A DNA stretch of 64,000 nt from Rhizobium sp. AC27/96 (GCF_001692325.1 NZ_LXKN01000032.1:248001-312000), one strand, 5' to 3'. Shown: positions 51,433-60,802, counted from the stretch's first letter. Numbers and translations: made by a program. Notes: generated by a model not told the origin, from the sequence alone.

Positions 51433-52236
51433 TCAGCCGGGGCGATAGGCCCATTCGGACAGGGCGCCCATGCCCAGCCGCTGCATGACCTCATAGGCGA
51501 CCCTCCGGTTAAGCGGATTGTGCAGCCTGATCACCTTTGAGCCGAGAAAATCCAACTCGGCATGCTCGAACGGCTTGAGGTGCAGCGCCCCGCTGACCGC
51601 GGCCCGATAGACCTCATGAAATTCCCGCCGGCAGACATAGGTCTTGTACTTCGTCATGCAGAAGGCGGTGAAGGTGTCGCTGTTCCTGCGCAGGAAGTCC
51701 GCAACGCCGATCGTCACCTCCGGCCAGGCGGGATTGAACGTATCGTCGAAAGCGATGATGCCGTGATCGGCCAGCACGCTCTTGGCCAGGCGGCTATCGG
51801 CAACGATGTGACGAAGCAAATGTCCGCCATCGATGCTGAAAAAGCGGACCTGCCCAACCTTGTCGATGATCGCCTGCGGATCGAGCAGGGTGCTGTCGCC
51901 AGCTATGACAAGCTCTTCGTCGACAGGAATGCCAAGCGACCGGCCATTGTCGAGGAAGCGCTGGTATTGCGCGCCGTCCGCTTCGATGTCGAAGAGGTCG
52001 ATCGCAAGCACATTGTCGTCGGGAGCACTGATTTTGCGCAGCAGGAAATAAGACCGCCCATAATAGACCCCGATCTCGACGAGACCGCCAAACAGTTTCT
52101 CTTGCCTCTGCTTCTCGATCAACGACAGGAAGACAAGCGCATCCGGCGGATCGATGTAACCATCGATTTTCTGGAGATCGCTAAACATGAATTTTCGAAC
52201 GCTTGATTTCAAAATGCAAACCTCACTGGTTTTCAT
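51433..52236 (-). CDS. Class I SAM-dependent methyltransferase (Methyltransf_24 type)
   Basis: 267 residues. The SAM motif region is GGLVEIGVYYGRSYFLLRK (loop EIGVYYG), with the acidic residue in VLAIDLFDIE and the DGGH motif in VRFFSIDGGHLLRHIVAD, typical of Methyltransf_24 proteins often found in glycan or cell-surface gene clusters. IIAFDDTFNP follows. The start at 52236 has GAAG upstream; an internal ATG at 52188 has no ribosome binding site. It is isolated. The substrate is unknown. Confidence 0.78.
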   Translation of the reverse strand: MKTSEVCILKSSVRKFMFSDLQKIDGYIDPPDALVFLSLIEKQRQEKLFGGLVEIGVYYGRSYFLLRKISAPDDNVLAIDLFDIEADGAQYQRFLDNGRSLGIPVDEELVIAGDSTLLDPQAIIDKVGQVRFFSIDGGHLLRHIVADSRLAKSVLADHGIIAFDDTFNPAWPEVTIGVADFLRRNSDTFTAFCMTKYKTYVCRREFHEVYRAAVSGALHLKPFEHAELDFLGSKVIRLHNPLNRRVAYEVMQRLGMGALSEWAYRPG

Positions 52237-52557
52237 CGCGCACTTCGCCGCCGGACGTCCTCGTCGATAGACGTCCGCCGGGTTGAGAAATGCACCGCTC
52301 TGCTGCCCAGACTGCGCGCGCCGAAAGGTGGCGAGCTCTCGGAACCTGGGATGAGACTGTGCCAAGACGAACAGTGGCGGCTAATATTGCGACCTTTCCG
52401 TCGTTTTCCGGATAGCCATGCGCAGAGTGGATAATGTCAGCATCTTTCGCCCTTCATATCGACGCCGCTTCATAGACAGTGGCGGGTAGCAAGCCTGTAC
52501 CCTAAGTGATGTATAATGCGATTCTAAAATTCAATATCATCGGCCGAGGAGACCGCC
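52237..52557. other. Divergent control region of the methyltransferase and PLP-enzyme genes
   Basis: 321 bases with both promoters. A perfect TATAAT lies at 52512-52517, 40 bases before the PLP-enzyme start, without a recognisable -35, so it may need an activator. I looked for SAM-type riboswitch structure, as expected for Met/Cys genes, and saw none. Confidence 0.45.
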
Positions 52558-53841
52558 ATGACCGCGCCGCACCCGTCGAAAACCCATATCGGCAATCACG
52601 CGCTGCATCCCGAAACGCAAATGCTGAATTACGGCTATGATCCGGAACTCTCGGAGGGTGCGGTCAAGCCTCCTGTTTTCCTGACCTCCACCTTCGTCTT
52701 CAAATCGGCAGAGGACGGGCGCGATTTCTTCAACTACATCTCCGGCCGCAACGAGCCGCCGAAGGGCACGGGCGTCGGCCTCGTCTATTCGCGCTTCAAC
52801 CACCCGAACAGCGAGATCGTCGAGGACCGGCTCGCCGTCTATGAGCGGACGGAAAGCTGCGCGCTGTTTTCCTCCGGCATGTCGGCCATTGCCACGACGC
52901 TGCTCGCATTCGTGCGCCCCGGCGATGCGATCCTGCATTCACAGCCGCTCTACGGCGGCACGGAAACGCTGATCGCCAAGACATTCCTCAATCTCGGCGT
53001 TTCAGCCGTGAGTTTTGCCGATGGCGTCAGCGACACATCTGTCATGGCGGGTGCCGAGGAAGCGATGGCAAAGGGCCGCGTCTCGGTCATTCTCGTGGAA
53101 ACGCCTGCCAACCCGACGAACAGCCTGGTCGATATCGCCGTTATCCGCCGCGTGGCCGATGCCATCGGCAAGAAGCAGGGCCATACGCCGATCATAGCCT
53201 GCGACAACACGCTGCTGGGTCCGGTCTTCCAGCGCCCGATCGAACATGGCGCCGATATCTCGCTCTATTCGCTAACCAAATATGTCGGCGGCCATTCCGA
53301 CCTGATCGCCGGTGCGGCACTCGGCTCGAAAGCCGTGATGAAACAGGTGAAGGCGCTACGCGGCGCTATCGGCACGCAGCTCGATCCGCATTCCTGCTGG
53401 ATGCTCGGCCGTTCGCTCGAAACGCTGCAGATCCGCATGGAGCGGGCAAACAGCAATGCCCGCGCAGTGGCCGATTTCCTGCGCGACCATCCGAAGGTCG
53501 AACAGATCCACTATCTCTCCTATGCGGATCCGGCATCGCCGACGGGCCGGACATTCGCCGCCCAGTGCAGCGGCGCAGGCTCCACCTTCTCCTTCGATAT
53601 CAAGGGCGGCCAGCCGGCATCTTTCAAATTTCTGAACGCACTGCAAATCTTCAAGCTCGCCGTCAGCCTTGGCGGCACGGAATCGCTCGCCTCGCATCCG
53701 GCGACGACAACACATTCCGGCGTGCCTATGGACGTACGGCACCGTATCGGCGTCCTGGACTCAACCATTCGCCTGTCGATCGGCATCGAGCATCCCGATG
53801 ATCTGATCGCCGACCTCGCGTCCGCGCTCGACGCTGCGTAG
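52558..53841 (+). CDS. Cys/Met-metabolism PLP-dependent enzyme (methionine gamma-lyase/cystathionine gamma-synthase type)
   Basis: 427 residues of the Cys/Met metabolism PLP family. Family parts in order: VKPPVFLTSTFVFKSAEDG, YSRFNHPNSEIVEDRLAVYE, the cofactor-stacking FSSGMSAIATTLLAF, PLYGGTETLI, the Asp pocket ACDNTLLGPVFQRP, and the PLP lysine in SLTKYVGGHSD. The insert SGRNEPPKGTG after residue 60 is typical of the longer rhizobial group annotated as cystathionine gamma-synthase-family or methionine gamma-lyase. Which reaction it performs cannot be settled. ATG 52558 follows GAGGAG. Confidence 0.88.
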   Translation: MTAPHPSKTHIGNHALHPETQMLNYGYDPELSEGAVKPPVFLTSTFVFKSAEDGRDFFNYISGRNEPPKGTGVGLVYSRFNHPNSEIVEDRLAVYERTESCALFSSGMSAIATTLLAFVRPGDAILHSQPLYGGTETLIAKTFLNLGVSAVSFADGVSDTSVMAGAEEAMAKGRVSVILVETPANPTNSLVDIAVIRRVADAIGKKQGHTPIIACDNTLLGPVFQRPIEHGADISLYSLTKYVGGHSDLIAGAALGSKAVMKQVKALRGAIGTQLDPHSCWMLGRSLETLQIRMERANSNARAVADFLRDHPKVEQIHYLSYADPASPTGRTFAAQCSGAGSTFSFDIKGGQPASFKFLNALQIFKLAVSLGGTESLASHPATTTHSGVPMDVRHRIGVLDSTIRLSIGIEHPDDLIADLASALDAA

Positions 53842-53866
53842 CAGCCCGGTACGACTTGCCGTTGAC

Positions 53867-53890
53867 GGTAGTTCGCGCTCGCGAGCTACC
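53867..53890 (+). terminator. Hairpin after the PLP-enzyme gene
   Basis: An 11-bp stem with one wobble pair (GGTAGTTCGCG / CGCGAGCTACC) in the 57 bases between convergent genes. No T-run, so a modest terminator candidate. Confidence 0.45.
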
Positions 53891-53898
53891 GGCTGCCG

Positions 53899-54501
53899 CT
53901 AGTCATCCGGCCACACTTCGATATCGGAATCGACGACATAGCGCGTGCCGTCATGCCAGACATAGGCGATGACAAGGTCCTTCTTGCCGGAGCCTGCGGC
54001 GACCTCGTAGCGACACATCAGACGGTATGGCCCTTTCTTGTTGCGAAGCATGCCGCGTTGCGTGGTGAAAATGCCCGCGCCATCATCAACCTCGCTGGTA
54101 ACCCGCAGCTTCGCATCCCCGCGCAATTTGCGAAGCGCGTCCTGGGCGATGTCCAGAGGTGCGCAGGCGCCGTCGATTTCCGGAGGTGCCGCCGTTTGAT
54201 CCAACACGACCTCCCATCGCCCGCCGGCAAATCGAAATGGCAAGTCTTGAACGAAATCCCGCCCTTCTGCGGTCAGCGCGCAGAGACGAACCGCCGCCGG
54301 CTGCCCCATTGCAGGAATGCAGCCGAGGAATTCACGGATACGAGGAGAGCCTGGTTTCACCCTGTCGAGCGCTTGCTGCAACTGCTCTTTGGTCGGAGCC
54401 GGAGCCGTTTCGGATGAGGCTCGCGCTTGAGCCGAACTCATCCCCAAGGTGACCGCCATGATCAGCGGAAAAGCACGGCACAGAAAGACATGTATGTTCA
54501 T
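53899..54501 (-). CDS. Secreted hypothetical protein, 200 aa
   Basis: No family recognised. Sec signal at the N-terminus (NIHVFLCRAFPLIMAVTLGM, cleavage near AQARA). The mature protein begins with a helical segment (APTKEQLQQALDRVKPGSP), then a beta-rich part with three Cys (FLGCIPAM, VRLCALTAEG, DGACAPLDI) and closes with two strand pairs (VIAYVWHDGTRYVVDSDIEVWPDD). The ATG at 54501 is used; a TTG at 54513 is possible. Isolated, between the PLP-enzyme gene and the RpiR regulator. Confidence 0.7.
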   Translation of the reverse strand: MNIHVFLCRAFPLIMAVTLGMSSAQARASSETAPAPTKEQLQQALDRVKPGSPRIREFLGCIPAMGQPAAVRLCALTAEGRDFVQDLPFRFAGGRWEVVLDQTAAPPEIDGACAPLDIAQDALRKLRGDAKLRVTSEVDDGAGIFTTQRGMLRNKKGPYRLMCRYEVAAGSGKKDLVIAYVWHDGTRYVVDSDIEVWPDD

Positions 54502-54579
54502 GGAGCCGATCAAAGCATGTTTCGGCTCTCAAAACCATGCCGCGATCGGTGCCAGGAACAGGACGTTCACAGCCTGTTA

Positions 54580-55437
54580 TCAGCTCTCGAAATCGCCGAA
54601 CACGTCCTGCAGACGGGTCAGAAGCTCGACGCGCTCATCCACCTTGCCACGCAGGACGACGAGGATATTGCTCAACAGAAGATCCATCACGGCGGTCATG
54701 GTCGCGGCTCCATCCCAGAGCGGGCCATGCGAGCCGGGTATGACGAGCGAGATATCCGACACCTCTTCCGCCCAGGGGCAGAATTCATCCGTCAGCAAGA
54801 TCACCTTGACGCCGGCGCGGCGTGCCTCTTCCGCCAGCGGCCTTGCCTTGGATGCGAAACGACGGACGTCGTGAAGGAAGAGCACGCGGCCATCCACGGA
54901 ACCATCAAGCAGTTCGGAATAGGTGCCGTTGAGGCCATCCATGAAGGCGACGCGTGGCCGGGTGTAGGAAAGTTGCGCGGCAAAGTACTGCGCGATGCCC
55001 CGGACGTTCTGATAGGCGGCAACATAGACTTCGCTTGCGGAAATCAAGGCATCGACCGTCTGCTGCCATTGCGGCGCAGTCGTCAGCTCATAGATCATGC
55101 CGAGATTGTCGACCTGCTGCTGCAAAAGGCCGGCGAGAAACTTGCCATCCCGCAGGTCTTCCTGGAAACGGTCAAGAGAGCCCTTGATCTGCCAGGCCGG
55201 ATTCGAGCGGCCGCCGCGACGCAGGGCCGTCTTCAACTCATCGAGACCATCGAAGCCGAGCCGCCGCAGATAACGACCGACGGTCATCTGCGAGATATCG
55301 AGCCTTGCTGCAATGGACTTTGCGGTCTCGAAGGGAAGTTCGGCGATGTTACGCTCGATATAGCTGGAGATCAGCTTGTCGGATTTCGACCTGCGCATGT
55401 CAGCGCTCTGCACGAGCTTCAGAATATCCTTCGACAA
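54580..55437 (-). CDS. MurR/RpiR-family transcriptional regulator
   Basis: 285 residues. N-terminal RpiR helix-turn-helix (FETAKSIAARLDISQMTVGRYL, residues about 36-57, then RRLGFDGLDELK) and a C-terminal SIS sugar-phosphate-binding-like domain (SEVYVAAYQNVRGIAQYFAAQL, VLFLHDVRR). It is 54 bases downstream of the substrate-binding protein on the same strand and so is probably cotranscribed with it; the most likely target is the polyamine-type ABC system. RpiR proteins in rhizobial ABC clusters usually respond to a catabolite of the imported compound. Confidence 0.88.
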   Translation of the reverse strand: MSKDILKLVQSADMRRSKSDKLISSYIERNIAELPFETAKSIAARLDISQMTVGRYLRRLGFDGLDELKTALRRGGRSNPAWQIKGSLDRFQEDLRDGKFLAGLLQQQVDNLGMIYELTTAPQWQQTVDALISASEVYVAAYQNVRGIAQYFAAQLSYTRPRVAFMDGLNGTYSELLDGSVDGRVLFLHDVRRFASKARPLAEEARRAGVKVILLTDEFCPWAEEVSDISLVIPGSHGPLWDGAATMTAVMDLLLSNILVVLRGKVDERVELLTRLQDVFGDFES

Positions 55438-55491
55438 TCTTCCCTCCAGTGAAGCTCCGCCCGAAACCGGACGGAGTATCCTTTCGCGATA

Positions 55492-56535
55492 TTATTGGGC
55501 CGTCTTGACCTTCGTCCATGCGCGATCGAACTGGCGCAGACCGCTACCAAGATCGTCAAAGATCTGCAGGCGCTTCATGGTCTCGTCAGTCGGATTGATC
55601 TCTTTGCTATTCTTGATGTTTTCCGGCGTCAATTGCCTCGCCGGCACGTTCGGCGTGCCGTTGGTCTGCTGTGAGACGTTGAGCGCGGCAATTTCCGGAC
55701 GCGTGTAGAATTGCTGGAACTTGATCGCGTTGGCCTTGTTCGGCGCGGTCTTCAGCACGCACATGTCTTCCTGATACATGGTGGCGCCCTCCTCCGGGAT
55801 GACGTAGCCCAGATCCTTCGGATTGCCGAAGACGTTGATCATCGAACCGACGAAGAAATGAGCGGCGGCAATATCGCCGGACTCGACCATCGGGCGGGAA
55901 TCATAGGTAAAGGCTGCGACGTAAGGCTTCATCTCGATCACGGTATCGGCCGCCTGCTGCAGCTCGTCCGGCTTGGTCGAATTGACCGAATGGCCATTGA
56001 GCATCAGCCCCACGCCCAGCACCTCGCGCATATCATCCAGCAGCGTGAATTTCAGGTGCTTGGCCTTCACCGTCGCGACCAGATCCTTCCAGCCTGTGAT
56101 ATCCTTCCCGAGCACCCTGCGGTTATAGAGAATACCGACTGTGCCGAAGGCATAAGGCAGGCAATATTCGCCCTTCGGGTCGCTCTTGGCGCGCAGGAAG
56201 CGGGGATCGATATTCTTGAAACCTTCATAGGTATCGATGTCGGTCTTCTCCAGGAGATTGAGCTTGGCCATGATTTCCTGCATGTGCACCGACGGAAAGA
56301 CGATGTCATAGCCCGTCGCGCCGCCCTGGATCTTGGCAAGCATTTCCTCGTTGGAGGAATAGGTCGACAGATTGACCTTGATCTTGGTTTCCTCCTCGAA
56401 CTTCTGGAGGACGGCCGGATTGATGTATTCGCCCCAGTTATAGATGTTGAGCTCTTCGGCAAGGACCGCAGTCGGCAGCAGTGTCGTCAGCGCAACAAGA
56501 CCCAGGCGCCTGAAGACGCCTTTCAAAATCATCAT
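55492..56535 (-). CDS. ABC transporter substrate-binding protein, spermidine/putrescine type (PotD/PotF-like)
   Basis: 347 residues. Sec signal (FRRLGLVALTTLLPTAVLAEE). The mature start LNIYNWGEYINPAVLQKFEEE is diagnostic of PotD/PotF-type proteins, followed by YSSNEEMLAKIQGGATGYDIVFPS and PYAFGTVGILYNRR. The ligand could be a polyamine or another small cation or amide. ATG 56535 is used. It is divergent from the ATPase and permease genes across a 164-base gap, so the transporter is split into two units from one control region. Confidence 0.9.
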   Translation of the reverse strand: MMILKGVFRRLGLVALTTLLPTAVLAEELNIYNWGEYINPAVLQKFEEETKIKVNLSTYSSNEEMLAKIQGGATGYDIVFPSVHMQEIMAKLNLLEKTDIDTYEGFKNIDPRFLRAKSDPKGEYCLPYAFGTVGILYNRRVLGKDITGWKDLVATVKAKHLKFTLLDDMREVLGVGLMLNGHSVNSTKPDELQQAADTVIEMKPYVAAFTYDSRPMVESGDIAAAHFFVGSMINVFGNPKDLGYVIPEEGATMYQEDMCVLKTAPNKANAIKFQQFYTRPEIAALNVSQQTNGTPNVPARQLTPENIKNSKEINPTDETMKRLQIFDDLGSGLRQFDRAWTKVKTAQ

Positions 56536-56699
56536 TTTTGTTCCCCTTGGTAGGATTATTGTCCCTTCGGCGCGCTCGGCTCGGGCTTTGGTGGAAGCTT
56601 TAACCGATCGCGTTGAGGGCGTTGACTTCGACGAAAAAATGATATCAACATATCTAAATCACGCAAGAGTTAATTTAATAACATTTCGGGGAACGACGA
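56536..56699. promoter_or_regulatory. Divergent control region of the polyamine-type ABC system
   Basis: 164 bases between the substrate-binding protein and ATPase starts. The half near the ATPase gene is AT-rich and contains GTTA-N6-TAAC (56669-56682) and a partly palindromic ATGATATCAACAT. No clear -35/-10 pair. These are the best places to look for an RpiR site. Confidence 0.4.
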
Positions 56700-57794
56700 A
56701 TGCGAGATGCAATAGTGCGGCTGGTATCAGCCGCAAAGGCCTTTCCGACTCCCGAGGGTCGGCAGGTGAAGGCACTTGACGGCATCGATCTGGAGATCGG
56801 CCGCAATGAATTCATCACACTTCTCGGGCCATCCGGCTGCGGCAAGACCACGCTGCTCCAGGCGATCAGCGGCTTCGTCGAACTCGATGCCGGGCGCATA
56901 ATGATCGACGGCGACGACATGACGGATCGGCCGCCCTATCGCCGGCCGGTAAACACGGTCTTCCAGAACTACGCGCTCTTCCCGCACATGAGCGTCGGCG
57001 AGAATACCGGCTATGCCCTGGAGGCTGCCGGCGTCGGCAAATCCGAACGCATGGAACGGGTGCGGGCAATATTGAAGATGGTCGGGCTGGAGGGCCTGGA
57101 AGGCCGCCTGCCACGGCAATTGTCTGGCGGCCAGCAGCAGCGCGTGGCGCTTGCCCGCGCCATCGTCGCCCGCCCGAAGGTGCTTCTGCTCGATGAACCG
57201 CTCTCGGCGCTGGATCGCCACCTGCGCGAGACGATGCAGCTCGAGCTCAAGAACCTGCAGCACGAACTCGGCATCACCTTCATCTTCGTGACCCATGACC
57301 AGCAGGAAGCGCTGACCATGTCCGATCGCGTCGCAGTGCTTGCGGACGGGCGGATCCAGCAGCTCGACACGCCGCTGGAGATCTACGACCACCCGACCAA
57401 TACGTTCGTGGCGAGCTTCATCGGAGCGAGCAACCTGTTAGAAGGCAGCAGCGACGGCCAGAACTTCATGACCAGCGAAGGCACCGCGATCAGGCACGCC
57501 TCCACGACAAAGTCCGGGGACATGGGACCTGCCGTCGCTCTGATCCGTCCGGAGAACTTCTTCCTCTCGAGCTCCGCCGACACCTGCCCGGCAATCGACG
57601 TCACCGTGGAGCAGATCGTCTATGTCGGCTCGTCCTTCGAAGTCTTCGGCAGGACGGCGGGCGGGCGCAGGCTCGTGGCGCAGATTCCAGCCGCGCAACG
57701 GGGCGCTGTCAGCTCGCTTGCCACAGGCCAACCGGCGCGCTGGCACTATGATCCGGTAAGCGTCCACCTGATCACCGCGAGGGAGGCAGCCTGA
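56700..57794 (+). CDS. ABC transporter ATP-binding protein, PotA type
   Basis: 364 residues. Walker A GPSGCGKTT, Q-loop FQNYALFPHMSV, signature LSGGQQQRV, Walker B LLLDEPLSALDRHL, switch His THDQQEA. The C-terminal TOBE domain begins near FIGASNLLEG and shows VALIRPENFFL. The arrangement is typical of polyamine/2-aminoethylphosphonate-type importers. ATG 56700 follows GGGGA. Its stop overlaps the start of the first permease by one base. Confidence 0.92.
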   Translation: MRDAIVRLVSAAKAFPTPEGRQVKALDGIDLEIGRNEFITLLGPSGCGKTTLLQAISGFVELDAGRIMIDGDDMTDRPPYRRPVNTVFQNYALFPHMSVGENTGYALEAAGVGKSERMERVRAILKMVGLEGLEGRLPRQLSGGQQQRVALARAIVARPKVLLLDEPLSALDRHLRETMQLELKNLQHELGITFIFVTHDQQEALTMSDRVAVLADGRIQQLDTPLEIYDHPTNTFVASFIGASNLLEGSSDGQNFMTSEGTAIRHASTTKSGDMGPAVALIRPENFFLSSSADTCPAIDVTVEQIVYVGSSFEVFGRTAGGRRLVAQIPAAQRGAVSSLATGQPARWHYDPVSVHLITAREAA

Positions 57795-58693
57795 TGACGA
57801 TTGCCGCGCGCCGGCGTTTCCAGCTCGGGCTGTTGCTCGGGCCTGTGACGCTCTTTCTGCTAATCTTCTTCGTCGTGCCCCTTGGCATCATGATGGTAAC
57901 GAGCTTCCTGACGCCGGGCCTCTATGGCGGCGTCGAATGGAGCTTCTACCCCGACAATTTCGGCCGCATCCTCGGCTTCGCCAATCCGCAATTCGAGGAA
58001 TACGATCCGGTCTATATCGCCATCTTCCTTCGCTCGATCCGGATTGCGGCGCTGACGGTGGCGGCGACGCTTCTCGTCTGCTACCCCGCCGCCTTCTACA
58101 TCAGCCGGCTACCGGACAAATGGAAGAACTTCTGCCTCTTCCTCATCACCCTGCCGTTCTTTTCCAGCCTTATCGTGCGGCTCTTCGTCTGGGTGATGAT
58201 CTTGCGCCCGACCGGGCTGATCAACAACACACTGATGGCGACAGGCGTGATCTCCGCACCGCTGGAGATGATCTATACGGATGGCGCGATCATCCTCGGC
58301 ATGGTCTACGTCTTCATTCCGTTCATGTTCATGCCGGTCTATGCCAGCATCGAGAAGCTCGACTGGCGGCTCATTCAGGCATCGCTCGATCTCGGTGCAG
58401 GCCCGATCCGGACCTTCTTCCGCATCATCCTGCCCCTCACCACGCCGGGCATCATCGGCGGCTCGATCATCGTCTTCATTCCCGCACTCGGCAATTTCGT
58501 CGTGCCGGCGGTTCTCGGCGGCGCCAAGGTGATGATGCTCGGCAGCCTCATCGAGGCGCAGTTCCTCTCCGCCCGCAACTGGCCGTTCGGCTCGGCGCTC
58601 GCCATGATGGTCATGGCCGTGATGCTGGTGCTGCTCGTCGCCTATGTCATCGTCTCCGGCCGCCGCAATGCGACCGCAGCATTGTCAGTATGA
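57794..58693 (+). CDS. ABC transporter permease, PotB type
   Basis: 299 residues. Six membrane segments starting FQLGLLLGPVTLFLLIFFVVPLGIM, and the EAA-type loop RLIQASLDLGAGPIRTFFRIILP. Matches the PotB/PotH class. The ATG overlaps the ATPase stop by one base, and the next permease begins 10 bases after its stop with GAGGAGG between them. Confidence 0.92.
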   Translation: MTIAARRRFQLGLLLGPVTLFLLIFFVVPLGIMMVTSFLTPGLYGGVEWSFYPDNFGRILGFANPQFEEYDPVYIAIFLRSIRIAALTVAATLLVCYPAAFYISRLPDKWKNFCLFLITLPFFSSLIVRLFVWVMILRPTGLINNTLMATGVISAPLEMIYTDGAIILGMVYVFIPFMFMPVYASIEKLDWRLIQASLDLGAGPIRTFFRIILPLTTPGIIGGSIIVFIPALGNFVVPAVLGGAKVMMLGSLIEAQFLSARNWPFGSALAMMVMAVMLVLLVAYVIVSGRRNATAALSV

Positions 58694-58703
58694 GGAGGGC
58701 TCA

Positions 58704-59534
58704 ATGAAGATCGCACGCACCCTCTTCAACGGCGGCCTCGCACTCTATACGATGCTGTTCTTCGCCTTCATCTATATCCCCCTCGTCCTGATCGCCGTCT
58801 ATTCGTTCAATGCGAACCCGGTCAACATGATGAGCTGGAGCGGCTTCACCACGGATTGGTACGCGCAGGTCTTCGGCTTCAAGACTGCAGTTTCGGAGAG
58901 CGCCCTCTATATCGAATCGACCGATCAGCTGCTCGCCGCCGTCTTCAACAGCCTGAAGATTGCCGTCTCGACGACGGTCATCTCGACGGTGCTCGGCACT
59001 GCCATGGCAATCGCGCTTCACCGCTTCAATTTTCTCGGCAAACGCTTCTATCAGGTCGCCATGTTCATGCCGATGTTGATGCCGGATATCGTGCTCGGCA
59101 TAGCGCTTCTGATCTTCTTTGTCAGTGCCGGTATCCAGCTCGGCCTGATGACCATCATCATCGGCCAATGTACCTTCCTGACGTCCTATGTGTTCATCGT
59201 CGTTGCGGCACGTCTGTCCGGCATGGATCGGACATTGGAGAATGCCTCTGCGGACCTTGGCGCCAACGAGTGGATGACCTTCCGCCGCGTGGTGCTGCCG
59301 CAGCTGATGCCGGGCATACTCGGCGGGGCGCTGCTTGCCTTCATCATCTCGATGGATGACCTGGTGATCACCTATTTTATAGCCGGCGTCGATGTAACGA
59401 CGTTGCCGATGTTCATCTTCGCCATGCTCCGTCGCGGCATCAAGCCCGAGATCAACGCCATCGCCGTGATGATGCTAACCTTCTCCTTCCTCGTGGCCTC
59501 GCTTGGCCTCTATCTTCGCTCCCGGCAGAAATGA
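58704..59534 (+). CDS. ABC transporter permease, PotC type
   Basis: 276 residues. N-terminal segment LYTMLFFAFIYIPLVLIAVYSFN, PotC-like FNANPVNMMSWSGFT, and the EAA-type loop ENASADLGANEWMTFRRVVLP. The C-terminal YFIAGVDVTTLPMFIFAMLRRG is characteristic of PotC/PotI. The ATG at 58704 has AGGAGGG upstream. The next gene, a peptidase, begins one base after its stop. Confidence 0.92.
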   Translation: MKIARTLFNGGLALYTMLFFAFIYIPLVLIAVYSFNANPVNMMSWSGFTTDWYAQVFGFKTAVSESALYIESTDQLLAAVFNSLKIAVSTTVISTVLGTAMAIALHRFNFLGKRFYQVAMFMPMLMPDIVLGIALLIFFVSAGIQLGLMTIIIGQCTFLTSYVFIVVAARLSGMDRTLENASADLGANEWMTFRRVVLPQLMPGILGGALLAFIISMDDLVITYFIAGVDVTTLPMFIFAMLRRGIKPEINAIAVMMLTFSFLVASLGLYLRSRQK

Positions 59535-59535
59535 C

Positions 59536-60681
59536 ATGACAACAAAAACAACCATCCGCAAACCGCGCGGCCGTGAGCTTGGCCTGCCCTTTACCGGCCG
59601 CACCGGCACCAACAATGCCATTACCGATGTCGCCGGCATCGGCGTCGGCTTTCAGACGATCATCGAGAACGAGCCACGTACCGGCCGCAAACGGCCGACA
59701 CGTACCGGAGTGACGGCCATCCTGCCGCATATGGAGTCCGAAACGCCCGTCCCCGTCTATGCCGGCGTGCATCGCTTCAACGGCAATGGCGAGATGACCG
59801 GCACGCATTGGATCGAGGACGGCGGCTACTTTCTCGGGCCCATCGTCATCACCAACACGCACGGCGTCGGCATAGCGCATCATGCCACGATAAAATGGAT
59901 GATCGACCGCTATGCCTCTACCTATCAAACCGACGATTTCCTCTGGATCATGCCCGTTGTCGCAGAGACTTATGACGGCGCACTGAACGACATCAATGGA
60001 CTGCATGTCAGCGAGGCCGATGTACGGGCGGCCCTCGACAGCATTACGGCTGGCCCTGTTCAGGAAGGCAATTGCGGCGGCGGCACCGGCATGATCACCT
60101 ACGGCTTCAAGGGCGGAACGGGCACATCCTCCCGTATCATCGAGTTCGATGGACGCACCTATACGATCGGCACATTGGTGCAAGCCAACCACGGCCAGCG
60201 CGACTGGTTGACGATTGCAGGCGTGCCCGTCGGCCGGCATATGCGGGACGGCACGCCGCAAAGCCAGCTTCAGGAGCGCGGTTCCATCATCGTCGTCATC
60301 GCCACCGACCTGCCGCTGGCGCCGCATCAACTCAAGCGTCTCGCGCGCCGCGCCTCCATCGGCATCGGCCGCAACGGGACGCCGGGCGGCAATAATTCCG
60401 GCGACATCTTTCTGGCTTTTTCGATCGCGAACGCCCACCCGATGGCGCATAGGGCCAGTGGCCATCTTTCCCTGGAAATCGTCAACGACGAACCTCTGGA
60501 CCCTGTCTACATGGCCGCGGTCGACAGCGTCGAAGAGGCAGTCGTCAACGCCATGCTGGCGGCCGAGGAGATGGGCGGCACGCCCTATGACCGATTTCGG
60601 ATCCAGGCCATTCCGCACGACCGGCTTGTGGAGCTGATCCAGCAATATGGACGGATGGGAGCGGCAGCGCCGCGTTCGTAG
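59536..60681 (+). CDS. P1-family peptidase (DmpA/beta-peptidyl aminopeptidase-like)
   Basis: 381 residues. Ntn-type self-cleaving hydrolase: the family start FTGRTGTNNAITDVAGIGVG, DGGYFLGPIVITNTHGVG, GNCGGGTGMITYGFKGGTG, and the cleavage/nucleophile site GGNNSGDIFLAFSIAN, where the precursor is cut before the Ser. These enzymes release N-terminal D-/L- or beta-amino acids from small peptides and amides. No signal peptide, so it acts in the cytoplasm. The ATG at 59536 is one base after the last permease stop, so the peptidase probably processes what the transporter brings in. Confidence 0.9.
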   Translation: MTTKTTIRKPRGRELGLPFTGRTGTNNAITDVAGIGVGFQTIIENEPRTGRKRPTRTGVTAILPHMESETPVPVYAGVHRFNGNGEMTGTHWIEDGGYFLGPIVITNTHGVGIAHHATIKWMIDRYASTYQTDDFLWIMPVVAETYDGALNDINGLHVSEADVRAALDSITAGPVQEGNCGGGTGMITYGFKGGTGTSSRIIEFDGRTYTIGTLVQANHGQRDWLTIAGVPVGRHMRDGTPQSQLQERGSIIVVIATDLPLAPHQLKRLARRASIGIGRNGTPGGNNSGDIFLAFSIANAHPMAHRASGHLSLEIVNDEPLDPVYMAAVDSVEEAVVNAMLAAEEMGGTPYDRFRIQAIPHDRLVELIQQYGRMGAAAPRS

Positions 60682-60706
60682 TTCGGCGGTCCAATCGATA
60701 GATCTA

Positions 60707-60729
60707 GCGCCGCGGGTTGCTCGCGGCGC
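60707..60729 (+). terminator. Terminator after the peptidase gene
   Basis: A perfect 8-bp GC stem (GCGCCGCG / CGCGGCGC) with a 7-base loop, 26 bases after the peptidase stop and followed by a TTTT stretch within ten bases. It lies between convergent genes. Confidence 0.6.
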
Positions 60730-60802
60730 ACATGGTTTTACGGGTGCATTCGAAGTTCGCTGAGCTTTGCCGTCGCATCGCCGCCGAGCCTAAGCGACCG
60801 TA

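Noticed and set aside
52440..52557. Possible SAM-II type riboswitch before the Met/Cys PLP enzyme
   Set aside because: I could not find the expected pseudoknot stems or conserved core; only a -10 box and an AT-rich leader are visible.
59452..60645. Minus-strand frame of 397 codons
   Set aside because: Antisense to the P1 peptidase; no ribosome binding site and no family resemblance.
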